A stretch of DNA of 64,000 bases from Actinoplanes octamycinicus (GTDB lineage Bacteria; Actinomycetota; Actinomycetes; Mycobacteriales; Micromonosporaceae): positions 8,661,501 to 8,725,500 of the forward strand of contig NZ_JACHNB010000001.1 of NCBI RefSeq assembly GCF_014205225.1. Direction: 5' to 3'. Of the stretch, positions 32,917 to 41,267 are shown piece by piece (positions within the stretch are counted from its first letter, which is position 1; every line of letters begins with the position of its first letter). Both the position numbers and the translations under genes were made by a program. Under the pieces are notes generated by a model that worked only from the letters and a program-made list of their open reading frames with translations, did not search any database and had not been told where the DNA came from.

Positions 32917-33743
32917 GACGGCACCTCCGGCCGGTTGCGCAGGATCGCCCATACCAGTTTGCCGCCCCGGGCCGGCATCGCGCCCCACGCCGACGCGGCC
33001 GCCGAGACGATCCGCAAGCCGAGGCCGCGGTCGGTGAGCGACGGCCCGAGCGGTCCCGGCACCGGGTCGCGGATCTGCGGCAGGGCCGGGTTCCCGTCGT
33101 AGACCGCCAGGTGCAGCGCGGCCGTGGCGCCCTCACCGCGCGGCGACACGATCACCTCGATGTCCGTGCCGGCGTGCTCGGCCGCGTTCACCACCAGCTC
33201 GGAGGCGACCAGCCGGCCGCGTTCACCGAGGTGCGGCAGGTCCCAGCCACGGCAGGCGTCGCTGATCAGCGAGCGGGCCAGGGACGCGGCGGCCGGGTCG
33301 GGCGGCAGCGCCAGGTGCATCCGGTCGATCAGCGGGCGCCGGTGCGCGAGGGCGGTCCGGGTCTGCTGCACCGACGCATTCATGACCAGCCAGTCCCGGG
33401 CGCCGAGCCGGCGTAATCGGCGGGCCAGCGGGATCGGCGCCGGCAGGCACACCCCGATCGCGATCGGCGGCTGCATGGCGGCGCCCTGCGCGCACAGGGT
33501 GAGCCAGAGCGGCGCGCTGACCGCCCGCGGGTCGCTGAGCCGGTGCAGGTCGACGATCATCCCGGTCGGGTGCTCGGCCAGGCACTTGTCCAGCACCGTG
33601 CGGGCCTGCCAGGACAGCTGCCGGTCCCACGGCCCGCGCAGGGTCAGCTCGATGACCGCGGTGTCCGGGTCGATGACGGCGCGCACCGTCTCGGCCGGTG
33701 CGCTCGCGGACCAGCCGATCAGATGCGGCGAGTCCGTGGCCAT
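32913..33743 (-). CDS. STAS-HATPase fusion, RsbW-like regulator
   Basis: A 276-residue protein. Residues about 15-120 look like a STAS-type domain (VIELTLRGPWDRQLSWQARTVLDKCLAEHPTGMIVDLHRL); residues 150-270 are an anti-sigma-factor-kinase-like ATPase (N box ELVVNAAEHAGTDI, G1-like VYDGNPALP, G2 RGLGLRIVSAAASAWG). ATPases of this kind bind sigma factors and phosphorylate STAS partners. The start is ATG 33743 with GAAGGGG upstream. Having both domains in one chain next to a separate STAS gene suggests an intramolecular plus intermolecular switch. No sigma factor gene is present in the window. Confidence 0.88.
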   Translation of the reverse strand: MATDSPHLIGWSASAPAETVRAVIDPDTAVIELTLRGPWDRQLSWQARTVLDKCLAEHPTGMIVDLHRLSDPRAVSAPLWLTLCAQGAAMQPPIAIGVCLPAPIPLARRLRRLGARDWLVMNASVQQTRTALAHRRPLIDRMHLALPPDPAAASLARSLISDACRGWDLPHLGERGRLVASELVVNAAEHAGTDIEVIVSPRGEGATAALHLAVYDGNPALPQIRDPVPGPLGPSLTDRGLGLRIVSAAASAWGAMPARGGKLVWAILRNRPEVPS

Positions 33744-33907
33744 GACCCCTTCCCCGGGCGAACGCACTCAGTGCCATCGATGCTGCCGCCGCCATTCTTG
33801 AATTGCCCCAAAGACACCGTCAACGGAGATTCACCATCCGCGATGAGCGCCCGGCGGCTGCTCTCAGTGAACCAAAGGCTCCGGCGGGGCACGACCGGCC
33901 AGACGGC

Positions 33908-34597
33908 TCAGTGCGCCAGCCGCTCCCGGAGCGCCCGGGCAGCCGGCCCCCGATAGCTCTCCGCGAGCACCTCGGCCAGCACCTCCCGCACCTCCGGATC
34001 CGGGTGCTCGGCCAGAAAAGCGAAATCCCTGACCTCACCCCGCCCCCGCAGACAGCCCACGGCGAAGTAGACCTCGTCCGGGTCGTCGGAACGCAGCTCG
34101 GCCAGCACCCGCGCATAGGACCAGGAGTCATCGCCCTCGCCCTGACGCCGCCGCAGCCGTGCGGCCCCGAACTCGCCCCGGCTCAGGCACCCGGGGCAGG
34201 CACACGGGCGGCGGCCGTGCGCGCCCGGCAGATAGCGCCAACCGGTCAGCCGCGGCGCGGGGCGGACGGTGCGCACCTCACCGGCGGTGACCCGGCGCGG
34301 CACGATCACCTCGAACCCCCGCGGGTCCGGCATGGCCCGCAGCGTCGCCACCGCCTCCGCCGCGGTGACCCGCTCGGGTGGCTTGCCGTAGTGCCCGACG
34401 TCGACCGGCTCGGCGTCCGGCAGCACGAAGGTGACCGCGACGAACTCGCGGGTCCCGCGGCGGCGCAGCTCACGCGCCCATTGATAGGTCAGCGTGTGCG
34501 AGGGCAGCACCGGGAAGCAGTAGACCGGGGCGCCGACCCCGGCGCGGCGGACCGTGGCGGTCAGCCGCGCCGGGGTCAGGTGCACGAAACGGCTCAC
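33908..34597 (-). CDS. HEAT-repeat-containing protein of unknown function
   Basis: A 229-residue protein. The N-terminal two-thirds (about 1-150) has no family I recognise; it includes a CACPGC cysteine cluster that might bind metal. The C-terminal part (RSDDPDEVYFAVGCLRGRGEVRDFAFLAEHPDPEVREVLAEVLAE) resembles HEAT/PBS-lyase-like repeats. GTG 34597 overlaps the helicase stop by 4 bp, so it is co-translated with the Ski2/Mtr4-type helicase. A role as an accessory or substrate-binding partner of the helicase is inferred from this coupling only. Confidence 0.78.
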   Translation of the reverse strand: MSRFVHLTPARLTATVRRAGVGAPVYCFPVLPSHTLTYQWARELRRRGTREFVAVTFVLPDAEPVDVGHYGKPPERVTAAEAVATLRAMPDPRGFEVIVPRRVTAGEVRTVRPAPRLTGWRYLPGAHGRRPCACPGCLSRGEFGAARLRRRQGEGDDSWSYARVLAELRSDDPDEVYFAVGCLRGRGEVRDFAFLAEHPDPEVREVLAEVLAESYRGPAARALRERLAH

Positions 34598-37353
34598 AGC
34601 CCGCCCTGATAGGCCAGGACACCGCGGTTGACCGCGGCGATCGCCTTGCGGGCGGTCTCCTTGACGCCGGGTGACGCCGCGGACGCCTCGCGGATCTGGC
34701 CGAGCAGGTCGAGCACCTGCCGCGCCCAGCGGACGAAGTCACCGGCCGGCATGTCCGCGTCGTAGTTGTGCCCGCTGGCCAGCACCCGGGCCAGCGGCTC
34801 GCCGCGCGCCCAGCGGAACATCGGCCAGACGAAGCCCGGGTCGGGCTCGCGGGTCAGCGACAGCCCGTGCTCGCTCTCCTCCATGGCGATCTCGGACCAC
34901 AGCTTGGCGCAGGCGTCGACCGCGCCGCTGATCGGGCCCTTCGGCACCGAGGCGCGGTCCTCCCCCTCGCGGCGGGACTCGTAGAGCACCATGGAGACCG
35001 CGGCGGCCAGCTCGTCCGGCTCCAGACCGTCCCAGACGCCCTGCCGCACGCACTCGGCGACCAGCAGGTCGGCCTCCGACCAGATCCGGCCGAGCATCCG
35101 GCCGGCCTCGCTGACCTCGCCGTCGGCGGACAGGTAGCCCCGGGCGGTGAGTACCGCGCAGACCTGGTCGAAGGTGCGGGCCAGCGAGCCGGTCCGCCCG
35201 GCCACCTTGGCCCGCAGCGCGTCGGTGTCGCGCTCCAGCCGGTGCCGGCGCTCGGCCCACCGGGCGTGGTCCTCGCGCTCCGGGCAGGCGTGGCACGGGT
35301 GCTGCCGCATCTGCACCTTGAGCAGGGCGATCTCGGCGTCCTCGCCGGGGCTGGCCTTGCTGCGCCCGGACCGGCGGCGGTCCGGGTGCCGGTCCAGCCC
35401 GGTGGCGCTGACCTGGGCGGCCAGGTCGCGGCGGGCGCCCGGCGAGCGGTGGTTGAAGTTCTTCGGCACCCGGACCCGGGCCAGCACCTCGACCTCGCCG
35501 CCGAAGTCGGCCGGGCTGACCCGGCCGGCCCAGCGGTCCTGGGTGAGCACCAGCGGGCGCGGCTCGCCGAACCCGCCGGCGGCCGGCTCGAGCACCACGG
35601 CCAGGCCGGCCCGGCGGCCCTGCGGCACCCGGATCACGTCACCGATCCGCAGTTTCGCCAGGGAGTCGTTGGCGGCCGAGCGGCGCTGCGCGACACCCTG
35701 CCGGGCCAGCGATTTCTCCCGGTCGGCGATGGCCACCCGGAGCGCGAAGTACTCGTCGAAGTCGCCGTGGTGACAGGCGGCGTCCTCGCCGTAGGACTGC
35801 ATGGTGTCGACGTTGCGCTGCACCTGGCGGGCCAGCCCGACCACCGAGCGGTCCGCCTGGAACTGGGCGAACGACGACTCCAGCAGCTCGCGGGATTTCT
35901 CCGCGCCGACCGAGCCGACCAGGTTGACCGCCATGTTGTAGGACGGGCGGAACGAGGAGCGCAGCGGATAGGTGCGGGTGGAGGCCAGGCCGGCCACGTG
36001 CCGTGGGTCGACCTCCGGGCTCCAGAGCACCACGGCGTGCCCCTCGACGTCGATGCCGCGCCGCCCGGCCCGGCCGGTGAGCTGCGTGTACTCCCCCGGG
36101 GTGAGGTCGACGTGCGCCTCGCCGTTGAACTTGACCAGCCGCTCCAGGACCACGCAGCGGGCCGGCATGTTGATCCCCAGGGCCAGCGTCTCGGTGGCGA
36201 AGACCGCCTTGACCAGGCCGTTGACGAAGCACTCCTCAACCGCCTCCTTGAAGGCGGGCAGCATGCCGGCGTGGTGCGCGGCGATGCCCCGCTCCAGGCC
36301 GTCGAGCCACTCCCAGTAGCCCAGCACGGAGAGGTCCTCGGCCGGGATCGCGGCGACCTTGGCCTGGGCGATCCGGCGGATCTCGGCGCGCTCGTCGGCG
36401 TCGGTGAGCCGCAGCCCGGCGCCGAGGCACTGCTGCACCGCGGCGTCGCACCCGGCCCGGCTGAAGATGAACAGGATGGCCGGCAGCAGCCCGGCGCGCT
36501 CCAGCCGGTCGATCACCTCGGTGCGCGGCGGTGGCAGCCAGCGGCGGCCACGGCCACCCCGCCCGTTCCACCCGCCGGCCCGCTCGCCCAGGTCGAGGCG
36601 GCGCTCCATCTCCCGGGTGTAGCGCAGCAGCTCCGGGTGCACGTCGTGTTTCTTGGCCGCGTCGGCGTCGTGGAACAGGTCGAACATCCGGCGGCCGACC
36701 AGCATGTGCTGCCAGAGCGGCACCGGCCGGTGCTCGCTGACCACCACCTCGGTCTCGCCGCGGACGGTGACCAGCCAGTCGGCGAACTCCTCGTAGTTGC
36801 TGACCGTGGCGGAGAGCGAGACCAGGGTGACCGAGGCCGGGAGGTGGATGATCACCTCTTCCCAGACCGCGCCGCGGAACCGGTCGGCGAGGTAGTGGAC
36901 CTCGTCCATCACCACATAAGCGAGGTTTTTCAGCTGGGCGGAACCGGAATAGAGCATGTTGCGCAGGACCTCGGTGGTCATCACCACCACCGGGGCGTCC
37001 GCGTTGATCACGTTGTCGCCGGTGAGCAGGCCGACCTTCTCCGGGCCGTAGCGCTCGACCAGATCGTGGAACTTCTGGTTGGACAGCGCCTTGATCGGGG
37101 TGGTGTAAAAGCACTTGCGCTCACCCGACCGCAGCGCCAGGTGCACGGCGAACTCGCCGACGACCGTCTTGCCGGCGCCGGTCGGCGCGCACACCAGCAC
37201 GCCACTGCCCCGCTCCAGCACCTCGCACGCGGCCCGCTGGAAGTCGTCCAGGTCGAAGCCGACGTCGAGCATGAAGTCGTCGAGCGCCGGGAACTCGGCG
37301 ACTCGCGCCGCCCGCCGCTTGGATTCCGCATACCGTTCGGCGGGACTAGTCAT
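34594..37353 (-). CDS. helY: DEAD/DEAH-box helicase HelY (Ski2/Mtr4 type)
   Basis: A 919-residue superfamily-2 helicase with Walker A APTGAGKT, PIKALSNQKF, motif II DEVHY, motif III SATVSN and motif VI LTGRAGRRG; then the DSHCT C-terminal domain (ADLLVAECVRQGVWDGLEP, FVRWARQVLDLLGQI). Family relatives unwind RNA for 3'-5' exonucleases. Mycobacterial helY lies directly after tatC in the pafABC-tatAC block; here HAD, a small protein and dagK intervene. TAGCCT is 6 nt before ATG 37353, suggesting a leaderless start and rejecting the GTG two codons upstream. Confidence 0.93.
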   Translation of the reverse strand: MTSPAERYAESKRRAARVAEFPALDDFMLDVGFDLDDFQRAACEVLERGSGVLVCAPTGAGKTVVGEFAVHLALRSGERKCFYTTPIKALSNQKFHDLVERYGPEKVGLLTGDNVINADAPVVVMTTEVLRNMLYSGSAQLKNLAYVVMDEVHYLADRFRGAVWEEVIIHLPASVTLVSLSATVSNYEEFADWLVTVRGETEVVVSEHRPVPLWQHMLVGRRMFDLFHDADAAKKHDVHPELLRYTREMERRLDLGERAGGWNGRGGRGRRWLPPPRTEVIDRLERAGLLPAILFIFSRAGCDAAVQQCLGAGLRLTDADERAEIRRIAQAKVAAIPAEDLSVLGYWEWLDGLERGIAAHHAGMLPAFKEAVEECFVNGLVKAVFATETLALGINMPARCVVLERLVKFNGEAHVDLTPGEYTQLTGRAGRRGIDVEGHAVVLWSPEVDPRHVAGLASTRTYPLRSSFRPSYNMAVNLVGSVGAEKSRELLESSFAQFQADRSVVGLARQVQRNVDTMQSYGEDAACHHGDFDEYFALRVAIADREKSLARQGVAQRRSAANDSLAKLRIGDVIRVPQGRRAGLAVVLEPAAGGFGEPRPLVLTQDRWAGRVSPADFGGEVEVLARVRVPKNFNHRSPGARRDLAAQVSATGLDRHPDRRRSGRSKASPGEDAEIALLKVQMRQHPCHACPEREDHARWAERRHRLERDTDALRAKVAGRTGSLARTFDQVCAVLTARGYLSADGEVSEAGRMLGRIWSEADLLVAECVRQGVWDGLEPDELAAAVSMVLYESRREGEDRASVPKGPISGAVDACAKLWSEIAMEESEHGLSLTREPDPGFVWPMFRWARGEPLARVLASGHNYDADMPAGDFVRWARQVLDLLGQIREASAASPGVKETARKAIAAVNRGVLAYQGGL

Positions 37354-37359
37354 GACCAC

Positions 37360-37365
37360 AGGCTA
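37360..37365 (-). promoter_or_regulatory. Possible -10 hexamer TAGCCT for leaderless helY mRNA
   Basis: On the minus strand TAGCCT is followed by 6 nt and the ATG at 37353. Confidence 0.4.
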
Positions 37366-37426
37366 GTTCGGCCGTATGACATTTCGCGACAAGGTATGGG
37401 CCGTCGGTGCGGTCAAACGGCATCGG

Positions 37427-37432
37427 TAAGGT
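37427..37432 (+). promoter_or_regulatory. Possible -10 hexamer TAAGGT for leaderless HAD mRNA
   Basis: TAAGGT is followed by GCACGA and the GTG start at 37439 (6 nt). Confidence 0.4.
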
Positions 37433-37438
37433 GCACGA

Positions 37439-38164
37439 GTGCCGCATGCCACCGAACCTCCCCAGTCCGCGCGGCTCGTGGAAGCTGTGCTGTTCGACTT
37501 CCACGGCACTCTCGCCCAGGTCGAAGACCCGGTGACCTGGGTCATGGCGGCCGCCGCGGCCTGCGGCACCGAGCTCGAGCGGGCCAAGGCCACGATCCTG
37601 GCCGACCGGCTGGTCACCGCCGGGCGCGCCGGCGGCCCGCTGCCGCACCGGGTGCCGCCGCAGCTGGCCGAGCACTGGGCCGACCGGGATCTCTACGCGC
37701 ACAGCCACCGGGCCGCCTACACCGGGCTGGCCGCGACCGTGCACACCGACGTCGAGGGGCTGGCCGACGCGCTCTACGACCGGCTGCTGGTGGCCGACGG
37801 CTGGTTGCCGTACCCGGACACCGAGCCGACGCTGCGCCGGCTGCACGACGCCGGGATCAAGGTCGCGGTGGTCAGCAACATCGGGTTCGACATCCGCCCG
37901 CACTTCGCCCACTGGGGCCTGAACGGTCTGGTCGACGCGTTCGCGCTGAGCTACGAGGTGGGCCGGACCAAGCCGGACCCGGCGATCTTCCTGCGCGCCT
38001 GCGGGATGCTCGGCGCTGATCCGGAGCGGACCTTGATGGTGGGTGACACGCCCGCCGACGCGGGCGCGGTCAAAGCCGGTTGCGCGGCCCTGGTGCTGCC
38101 CGCCGCGGAGGCCGGCCGCACCAACGGGCTGGGCGCCACGCTGGCCCTGGCCGGCTGCGCCTGA
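37439..38164 (+). CDS. HAD-family hydrolase
   Basis: A 241-residue HAD subfamily IA enzyme. The nucleophile motif is LFDFHGTL, motif II is VVSNIGFD, motif III GRTKPDPAIF and motif IV MVGDTPADAGA. The Asp usually at nucleophile+2 (acid-base residue in phosphatases) is His, which is unusual and may mean altered substrate or chemistry. A helical cap lies between residues about 25 and 120. GTG 37439 follows a TAAGGT hexamer by 6 nt. It is divergent from helY and convergent with the following small gene. Confidence 0.88.
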   Translation: MPHATEPPQSARLVEAVLFDFHGTLAQVEDPVTWVMAAAAACGTELERAKATILADRLVTAGRAGGPLPHRVPPQLAEHWADRDLYAHSHRAAYTGLAATVHTDVEGLADALYDRLLVADGWLPYPDTEPTLRRLHDAGIKVAVVSNIGFDIRPHFAHWGLNGLVDAFALSYEVGRTKPDPAIFLRACGMLGADPERTLMVGDTPADAGAVKAGCAALVLPAAEAGRTNGLGATLALAGCA

Positions 38165-38168
38165 CCGG

Positions 38169-38360
38169 TCAGAGGTAGCGGTCGAGGATGGTGCCGCGGC
38201 GGCCCTTGCCCGCGGTCGCCTCGGCCGGCGCCGGGGTGCCGGGCTCGGTGCTGACCGCGGCGTCGGCCATCGCCTTGAAGGCCTGGCGGGCGTTGCCGAG
38301 GACCGAGGTGGCCATCGACGCGAGCGAGGACGTGTTGCCGGAAACCGTGTTCATCGCCAT
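38169..38360 (-). CDS. Conserved-looking 63-residue protein of unknown function
   Basis: A small protein with a Ser/Thr/Asn-rich N-terminus (MNTVSGNTSSLASMATSVLG), a probable amphipathic helix (NARQAFKAMADAA), an Ala/Pro/Thr linker and a sharply conserved-looking basic C-terminus KGRRGTILDRYL. CTGAGGAC provides a ribosome site 4-5 nt before ATG 38360, a good sign that it is translated. It has no cysteine, signal peptide or membrane helix. It sits downstream of dagK on the same strand and convergent with the HAD gene. I do not recognise the family. Confidence 0.6.
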   Translation of the reverse strand: MAMNTVSGNTSSLASMATSVLGNARQAFKAMADAAVSTEPGTPAPAEATAGKGRRGTILDRYL

Positions 38361-38402
38361 GTCCTCAGGTTCGGGCCGTCGCCGGGGAATCTGACGGTCA
38401 AC

Positions 38403-39302
38403 TCAGCGGAGCAACCGGATCGCACCCGGCACAACTTTCATGTCGATCGGCAGCGGGCCGAGCCGCTCGCCGTCCGCGTACCCGATGATCCCCTCGGCGT
38501 GCACCCGCACGTGCCGGCCGCGCCGCAGGGTGACCCGCGGGTCGGTGACGTGCGTGCCCTCCCGCAGCCGCGGCTTGAGCCGGACCAGGCCGCCGCGGCC
38601 GAGCGGGCTCGCGTAGATCACGTCGAGCAGGCCGTCGGCCGGGTCCGCGTCCGGCACGATCCGCATCCCGCCGCCGTAACTGGCCGCGTTGCCGACTGCG
38701 ACCACCTCGGCCGGCACGGTCAGCGTCTCGCCGTCGATCTCCAGCGTGTAGCTGCGCGCCCGCAGCCGGGCCAGTTCCAGCACGATGGCCAGGTCGTAGC
38801 GGCGCGGGCCCCGCGGCCACCGCATCCGGTTGGCACGCTCGTTGACCAGGGCGTCGAACCCGGCGGCCAGCACCGCGCAGAACCAGCGTTCCCGCCCGGC
38901 CGCGTCGGCCGCCAGGGCGGCATCGATCCGCTGCGCACGGCCCGCTTCCAGACTCGCGGCGATCCCCGCGGCCGCTTCGATCGGCTCTCCCGGTACGCCC
39001 ACCGCACTCGCGAAGTCGTTCCCTGTCCCAGCAGCCACCACCCCGAACCCGACGTGCTGCCCCGCGGCGGCCTGCAGCACCCGATGCACGGTGCCGTCCC
39101 CACCGACCGCGACCAGCGCCACCGCCCCGTCCGCGACCGCCCGATGACACGCCTGCTCCGCGCCGACCCCGCTGTCCGCCTCCAAGAGCCGCACGGGATG
39201 CCCCGCGGCACCCAGCGCCTGCAAGACCCCCGGAAGCAAACCGCGGTGCCGGCCACGCCCCGCCCGGGCATTGGCCAGCACCGCGATGAAGTCCCCTTCC
39301 AC
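38403..39302 (-). CDS. Diacylglycerol/lipid kinase, DagK family
   Basis: A 299-residue soluble lipid kinase. The nucleotide-binding motif VGGDGTVHRVLQAA and GTGNDFASAVG are diagnostic of the DAGK/sphingosine-kinase catalytic domain; the C-terminal beta-sandwich (VGNAASYGGGMRIVPDADPADGLLDV, EGIIGYADGERLGPLPIDMKVVPGAI) follows. It phosphorylates diacylglycerol or related lipid headgroups for membrane lipid recycling. GTG 39302 gives the usual start of the first beta strand; the frame is open upstream but there reads repeat-like inverted DNA. In other actinobacteria this gene also neighbours tatC/helY. Confidence 0.9.
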   Translation of the reverse strand: MEGDFIAVLANARAGRGRHRGLLPGVLQALGAAGHPVRLLEADSGVGAEQACHRAVADGAVALVAVGGDGTVHRVLQAAAGQHVGFGVVAAGTGNDFASAVGVPGEPIEAAAGIAASLEAGRAQRIDAALAADAAGRERWFCAVLAAGFDALVNERANRMRWPRGPRRYDLAIVLELARLRARSYTLEIDGETLTVPAEVVAVGNAASYGGGMRIVPDADPADGLLDVIYASPLGRGGLVRLKPRLREGTHVTDPRVTLRRGRHVRVHAEGIIGYADGERLGPLPIDMKVVPGAIRLLR

Positions 39303-39363
39303 AGCCCGAGACCGTACCGGGTAGGCCGTTGAACCGTCACGGCGGTGAGCCCTACACAGTCCC

Positions 39364-39465
39364 GCAAAACGCCGCCGGTGACGGGGCACGTGACTTCTCG
39401 ACGCCCGCGGGGTTTGCGGGCGGCGGGAAGTCACCTGCCCCGTCACCGGTTACCAGGCGTTTTGC
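39364..39465. repeat. 102-bp long imperfect palindrome between tatC and dagK
   Basis: GCAAAACGCC (39364-39373) pairs with GGCGTTTTGC (39456-39465); CCGGTGACGGGGCA (39375-39388) with 39436-39449; GTGACTTC (39390-39397) with 39427-39434; CGCCCGC (39402-39408) with 39416-39422, leaving a 7-nt loop. Nearly all of 45 positions pair. It may terminate tatAC transcription or be a mobile hairpin element. Confidence 0.85.
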
Positions 39466-39491
39466 CGCGGAGCGAAGCGGAGCCAGCCAGC

Positions 39492-40460
39492 TCAGGTCAT
39501 GTCGTCGAATCGGCGCTCGATCGGCCGAGGGCCGTCGACCGACGTGGGCGCGTCGATCGGGGTGGGGGCCGCGATCGGGTCGGAGGCGCCGACCGGGACT
39601 CGCTCCTCCTCGAGGGTGGAGATCGCGTCGTCGTCGAGACCCTCGTAGAGCTCCTTGCCGACGCCCTTGCGCTTGTCGTTCAGGAACGCGACACCGACTG
39701 CCACGAAGTACAGCAGCGCCATGCAGGCGGCCAGCAACGTCATGCCGAACGGCCCCGGGTCGGGCGTCGCGATCGCGGCGAACGCGAAGCACAGGAAAAC
39801 CACCGCGCGCCACCAGCTGAGCAGCCGCTTGGCCGTGACCACGCCGGTGAAGTTCAGCATCAGCAGGATCAGCGGGAACTCGAACGCCACCCCGAACAGC
39901 AGGATCATCGTGGTGACAAACCCGATGTACGCGGTGACCTCGAGTTGCTGCGACGATCTCAGGACGCCGGCCTCCATGATGAATTGGAGGCTGTGCTGGA
40001 CCACGAAGTAGGCGAGCACGGCGCCGCCCATGAAGAGCGGGGCGGCGATGGCGACGAAGACATACGCCCATTTGCGCTCGTGGCGGTGCAGGCCCGGCGC
40101 GATGAACGCCCACAGCTGGTACAGCCAGACCGGGGCGCCGACGATCAGGCCCACCCAGAGCGCGAGCTTGAGCCGGATGATCAGACCGTCGGTGGCGGCG
40201 AGCGTCAGGTACTTGCACTCCAGCTTGCCCTCGGCGTTCAGCGCCCAGGACGTCTTGAGATTGCAGTACGGCCCACTGAGCAGGTCGAAGACCCAGTCGG
40301 AGATGATGAAGCCGACGATCAGGCCGGCCACCACGCCGAGCGAGGCGATGAAGAGCCGGTTACGCAGCTCCCGGACGTGCTCGATGAGCGTCATCGAGCC
40401 GTCGGCCGCCTGCTCGAACTTGCTCGGCCCCTTGTTGCGGCGCAGGCTCAGGGAAGCCAT
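39492..40460 (-). CDS. tatC: Twin-arginine translocase subunit TatC
   Basis: A 322-residue six-helix membrane protein, the signal-peptide receptor of the Tat pathway. The conserved N-terminal cytoplasmic segment MTLIEHVRELRNRLFIA (Glu and Arg-rich site for twin-arginine peptides) and the loop PVWLYQLWAFIAPGLHRHERKW are canonical; helices lie around 35-55, 95-115, 135-155, 175-200, 215-235 and 240-260. A polar, charged C-terminal tail of about 55 residues is longer than in E. coli and typical of actinobacteria. It is 9 bp after tatA. Confidence 0.95.
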   Translation of the reverse strand: MASLSLRRNKGPSKFEQAADGSMTLIEHVRELRNRLFIASLGVVAGLIVGFIISDWVFDLLSGPYCNLKTSWALNAEGKLECKYLTLAATDGLIIRLKLALWVGLIVGAPVWLYQLWAFIAPGLHRHERKWAYVFVAIAAPLFMGGAVLAYFVVQHSLQFIMEAGVLRSSQQLEVTAYIGFVTTMILLFGVAFEFPLILLMLNFTGVVTAKRLLSWWRAVVFLCFAFAAIATPDPGPFGMTLLAACMALLYFVAVGVAFLNDKRKGVGKELYEGLDDDAISTLEEERVPVGASDPIAAPTPIDAPTSVDGPRPIERRFDDMT

Positions 40461-40469
40461 CGTCCTAGG

Positions 40470-40838
40470 TCAGCGGTCGTTGGTGCGCTGCACCGGGTCG
40501 ACGAACGGCTGCGCCGGGGGCTGCTGCGGCTGCTGGAAGCCCGGCTGCGGCTGCTGGTAGCCACCCTGCGGGGGCTGCTGCTGGTAACCCGGCTGCGGCT
40601 GGTAACCCGGCTGCGGCACGTCGCCCTGCAGCGGCTGGCGCGAGTACTGCGCGTCAGCCTTCTCCGCCAGGTTGTCGTCGCTCTTGCCCTCGTCGACGAG
40701 GCCCTTGGTCTCCGCCTTGATGATCCGCAGCGAGCGGCCGAGGGAACGTGCCGCGTCCGGCAGCCGCTTCGCGCCGAACAGCAGAACGAGCACGACAACG
40801 AGAAGAATGAGGTGCCATGGCTTGAAGGCGCCGCTCAT
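40470..40838 (-). CDS. tatA: Sec-independent translocase subunit TatA
   Basis: A 122-residue protein with a single N-terminal transmembrane helix ([16 protein letters not shown]), the hinge Phe-Gly and the amphipathic helix [21 protein letters not shown] that forms the translocation pore. The long C-terminal tail is Gln/Pro/Gly-rich with QPGYQ-type repeats; this low-complexity tail is unusual in length but common in actinomycete TatA. It precedes tatC by 9 bp. Confidence 0.95.
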   Translation of the reverse strand: MSGAFKPWHLILLVVVLVLLFGAKRLPDAARSLGRSLRIIKAETKGLVDEGKSDDNLAEKADAQYSRQPLQGDVPQPGYQPQPGYQQQPPQGGYQQPQPGFQQPQQPPAQPFVDPVQRTNDR

Positions 40839-40974
40839 GGGATGACTCCAGACGGTGGGATCAGGTTGCGGGGTCCATCGTACGTGTCAATTCCGGCGAT
40901 GTTGCATGCCGGAACCCGCGAGATTCTTACGTATCCGGTTTACATCCTGGACAACGGGGCCGGAACGGCCCAGT

Positions 40975-41217
40975 TCATCTGCCGAGCCCGGCCTTGATCT
41001 GTTCCACCTGCTCCTGGGCCTGCTCGGCACGCTGCTGCAGGCCCAGCATGGTCTGCTCCAGTTTCGCCGCCCCGGCCTGCAGGCGCATCGCCTCCTCCTG
41101 GCGACGCTGCAGCCGGCCGGCCGCCCGGCGCAACTCGGACAACCGGCCCAGCAGCCGCACTGCGGCGACGACCAGGATGATCAGCGCGACCGCCACCACG
41201 GCGATCCAGACCCACAT
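40975..41217 (-). CDS. Small membrane-anchored coiled-coil protein
   Basis: An 80-residue protein with one N-terminal transmembrane helix (WVWIAVVAVALIILVVAAVRLLG) followed by a coiled coil of about 50 residues with Glu, Gln, Leu and Arg heptads (RRAAGRLQRRQEEAMRLQAGAAKLEQTMLGLQQR). It is located between pafC and tatA on the same strand. ATG 41217 starts just before the membrane helix; a GTG two codons earlier is possible. Function unknown; the arrangement resembles small anchor proteins. Confidence 0.78.
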   Translation of the reverse strand: MWVWIAVVAVALIILVVAAVRLLGRLSELRRAAGRLQRRQEEAMRLQAGAAKLEQTMLGLQQRAEQAQEQVEQIKAGLGR

Positions 41218-41267
41218 CAGCACAGCGGCCACCCTATCCGGGAGCGGCCGTCTCCGCCGCGCACGGT

